Assembly (NCBI RefSeq): GCF_023544865.1 | Contig: NZ_JAMJFX010000005.1 | Location: 62,001-126,000 of the forward strand | From: Phaeovulum molybdatiresistens | GTDB taxonomy: Bacteria; Pseudomonadota; Alphaproteobacteria; Rhodobacterales; Rhodobacteraceae | Length of the DNA stretch: 64,000 bases | Direction: 5' to 3' | Shown: one piece after another, positions 62,865 through 64,000 of the stretch | Layout: every line of letters begins with the position of its first letter | Numbering within the stretch: the stretch's first letter is position 1 | The notes under the pieces: model-generated | What the model saw: the letters and a program-made list of their open reading frames with translations, nothing else | The model's database searches: none | What the model was told of the DNA's origin: nothing | Translations under genes and position numbers: made by a program

Positions 62865-63417
62865 CAGGGCGAACCTCGGTCACCTCGGGGATGTAGTGGC
62901 GCAGCAGGTTCTCGATCCCCATTTTCAGCGTCAGGGTCGAGGACGGGCAGCCCGCGCAGGCGCCCTGCATGTGCAGATAGACGACACCGCGTTCAAATCC
63001 GTGGAAGGTGATATCGCCGCCATCCTGCGCCACAGCAGGGCGGACGCGGGTGTCCAGCAGTTCCTTGATCTGCGCGACAATCGCCGCATCCGGGCCGGAA
63101 TGTTCGGCATGGCCGCCCGCGGCCTTTCCCTCACCTTCCATCACCGGGGCGCCGGATTGGTAATGTTCCATGATCGCGCCCAGAATGGCGGGCTTGGCAT
63201 GGTCCCATTCGGTCGCGGCATCCTTGGTCACCGTCACGAAATCGGACCCGAAGAACACAGCCGTGACACCCGGAACCGCAAAGATGCGACGCGCCAAGGG
63301 CGATTTCGTCGCCGCCTCGGCCGAAGGGAAATCGGCGGTGCCAGCATCAAGCACGGTCTGGCCGGGCAGGAATTTCAACGTGGCGGGGTTCGGCGTGGAC
63401 TCGGTCTGGATGAACAT
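62854..63417 (-). CDS. NifU/Nfu family iron-sulfur carrier
   Basis: A 187-residue Nfu-type protein with an N-terminal Nfu_N domain (MFIQTESTPNPATLKFLPGQ) and a C-terminal NifU-like domain whose C-x-x-C motif is in GACAGCPSSTLTLKMGIENL. It carries or transfers [4Fe-4S] clusters to apo-enzymes. AAGGAGC precedes the start. Confidence 0.93.
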   Translation of the reverse strand: MFIQTESTPNPATLKFLPGQTVLDAGTADFPSAEAATKSPLARRIFAVPGVTAVFFGSDFVTVTKDAATEWDHAKPAILGAIMEHYQSGAPVMEGEGKAAGGHAEHSGPDAAIVAQIKELLDTRVRPAVAQDGGDITFHGFERGVVYLHMQGACAGCPSSTLTLKMGIENLLRHYIPEVTEVRPVAG

Positions 63418-63498
63418 GGCGCGCTCCTTGGTCAGGGCACAGATATGCGCCTGCCTCCCCCCATAGTCAAGTTTGGAACCGTTCTAAACCCGTGACGA

Positions 63499-63954
63499 TC
63501 AGGTGATCGCCTCCAGCCGCTCTTTCGACATTTCGCCCGGGACGATGGTCACCGGACAGGGCAGATTGCCCGAATTGCGGCTAAGCTGCGTGACCAGCGG
63601 CCCGGGCCCGGATTTGTCGGTGCCCGCCCCAAGGACCAGAACGCCGATCTCGGGATCGGCACGAATCACGTCCAGGATTTCGGTGACGGGCTCGCCTTCA
63701 CGGATGATCAGATCCGGGTCGACGCCCTGCTTGTCGCGCATCCATTTGGCAAAGACCTCAAAATGCGCCTCGATCCGTTCGCGGGCTTCGGCACGCATGA
63801 TTTCGGCCACGCCGATCCAGTGCTGGAATTCCTCGGGCGGGATCACCGACAGGATCGTGACCCCCCCGCCAGTATGTGCCGCGCGCATCGCCGCAAAGCG
63901 CATCGCATTCAGGCATTCGCGGGTGTCATCCAGCACCACCAGGAACTTGCGCAT
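63499..63954 (-). CDS. universal stress protein, UspA family
   Basis: A 151-residue Usp-fold protein: KFLVVLDDTRECLNAMRFAA, the mid-segment ILDVIRADPEIGVLVLGAGT, and a C-terminal SGNLPCPVTIVPGEM that resembles the ATP-binding loop region 'G(2x)G(9x)G(S/T)' only in part. It is probably a cytoplasmic stress-related protein. Start 63954 has AGGGGGGA upstream; the frame extends to 63981. It is the first gene before nfu-tsaB-rimI. Confidence 0.9.
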   Translation of the reverse strand: MRKFLVVLDDTRECLNAMRFAAMRAAHTGGGVTILSVIPPEEFQHWIGVAEIMRAEARERIEAHFEVFAKWMRDKQGVDPDLIIREGEPVTEILDVIRADPEIGVLVLGAGTDKSGPGPLVTQLSRNSGNLPCPVTIVPGEMSKERLEAIT

Positions 63955-64000
63955 CCTATCCCCCCTTGACCGCGCGATCATGGCCGAAGGGGCCGGGGTT

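Overview
This 64 kb window is GC-rich chromosome from an alphaproteobacterium, most likely the family Rhodobacteraceae (Paracoccus/Rhodobacter-like). Grounds: ornithine decarboxylase divergent from an Lrp regulator, the pcm-tolC-PopZ-like gene order, a TIGR02186/TauE pair, a BMP-type nucleoside transporter next to purine nucleoside phosphorylase, and family-typical intergenic motifs. No species can be named from the sequence alone.

Left core (1-16.4 kb): two small lipoproteins, a DUF2235 hydrolase, ornithine decarboxylase and its likely Lrp regulator, valS, two PLP aminotransferases, an exporter-type ABC protein, ygfZ, a small conserved protein with its own promoter and terminator, a PopZ-like polar scaffold, tolC, and a protein-isoaspartate methyltransferase-like gene.

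Integrated element (16,475-35,408, about 18.9 kb): an island sits in the 3' half of a tRNA-Cys gene. It is bounded by a perfect 47-bp direct repeat, with a tyrosine recombinase beside the left copy. From left to right it holds: integrase and small DNA-binding proteins; an XRE repressor with a membrane protein; a four-gene overlapping defence cassette (type III methyltransferase, type III restriction helicase-nuclease, SIR2-domain protein, HerA/DUF87 ATPase); a convergent controller-like XRE gene with a perfect palindrome at its start; a six-gene operon of unknown function bracketed by two zinc-ribbon membrane proteins; a lower-GC orphan gene; a metallophosphoesterase; a Phd-PemK toxin-antitoxin pair; and a mobilisation/replication block. 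That block reads repC, a 46-codon gene, mobC and relaxase, with mobB-like and mobD-like genes nested in other frames of the relaxase as in ColE1. No type IV secretion genes are present, so it looks like a mobilisable rather than self-transmissible element.

Right core (35.4-64 kb): ettA, a small unknown gene, an acyl-CoA synthetase, an exporter ABC protein, tRNA-Leu(UAA), an SDR, metG, a truncated haemoglobin, the YcjF/YcjX pair, and truA. An IS5-type element follows, whose transposase carries a REP-like palindromic insert with an in-frame stop. Then come three polysaccharide genes, a stand-alone RAM-domain protein, a second SDR, the TIGR02186/TSUP pair, a nucleoside uptake and phosphorolysis operon (BMP binding protein, ATPase, two permeases, PNP), and a usp-nfu-tsaB-rimI cluster.

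The strongest targets for follow-up are the coupled type III R-M + SIR2-HerA cassette, the undescribed six-gene operon beside it, and the chromosomal ColE1-style overprinted mob module joined to a RepC-type replication gene.
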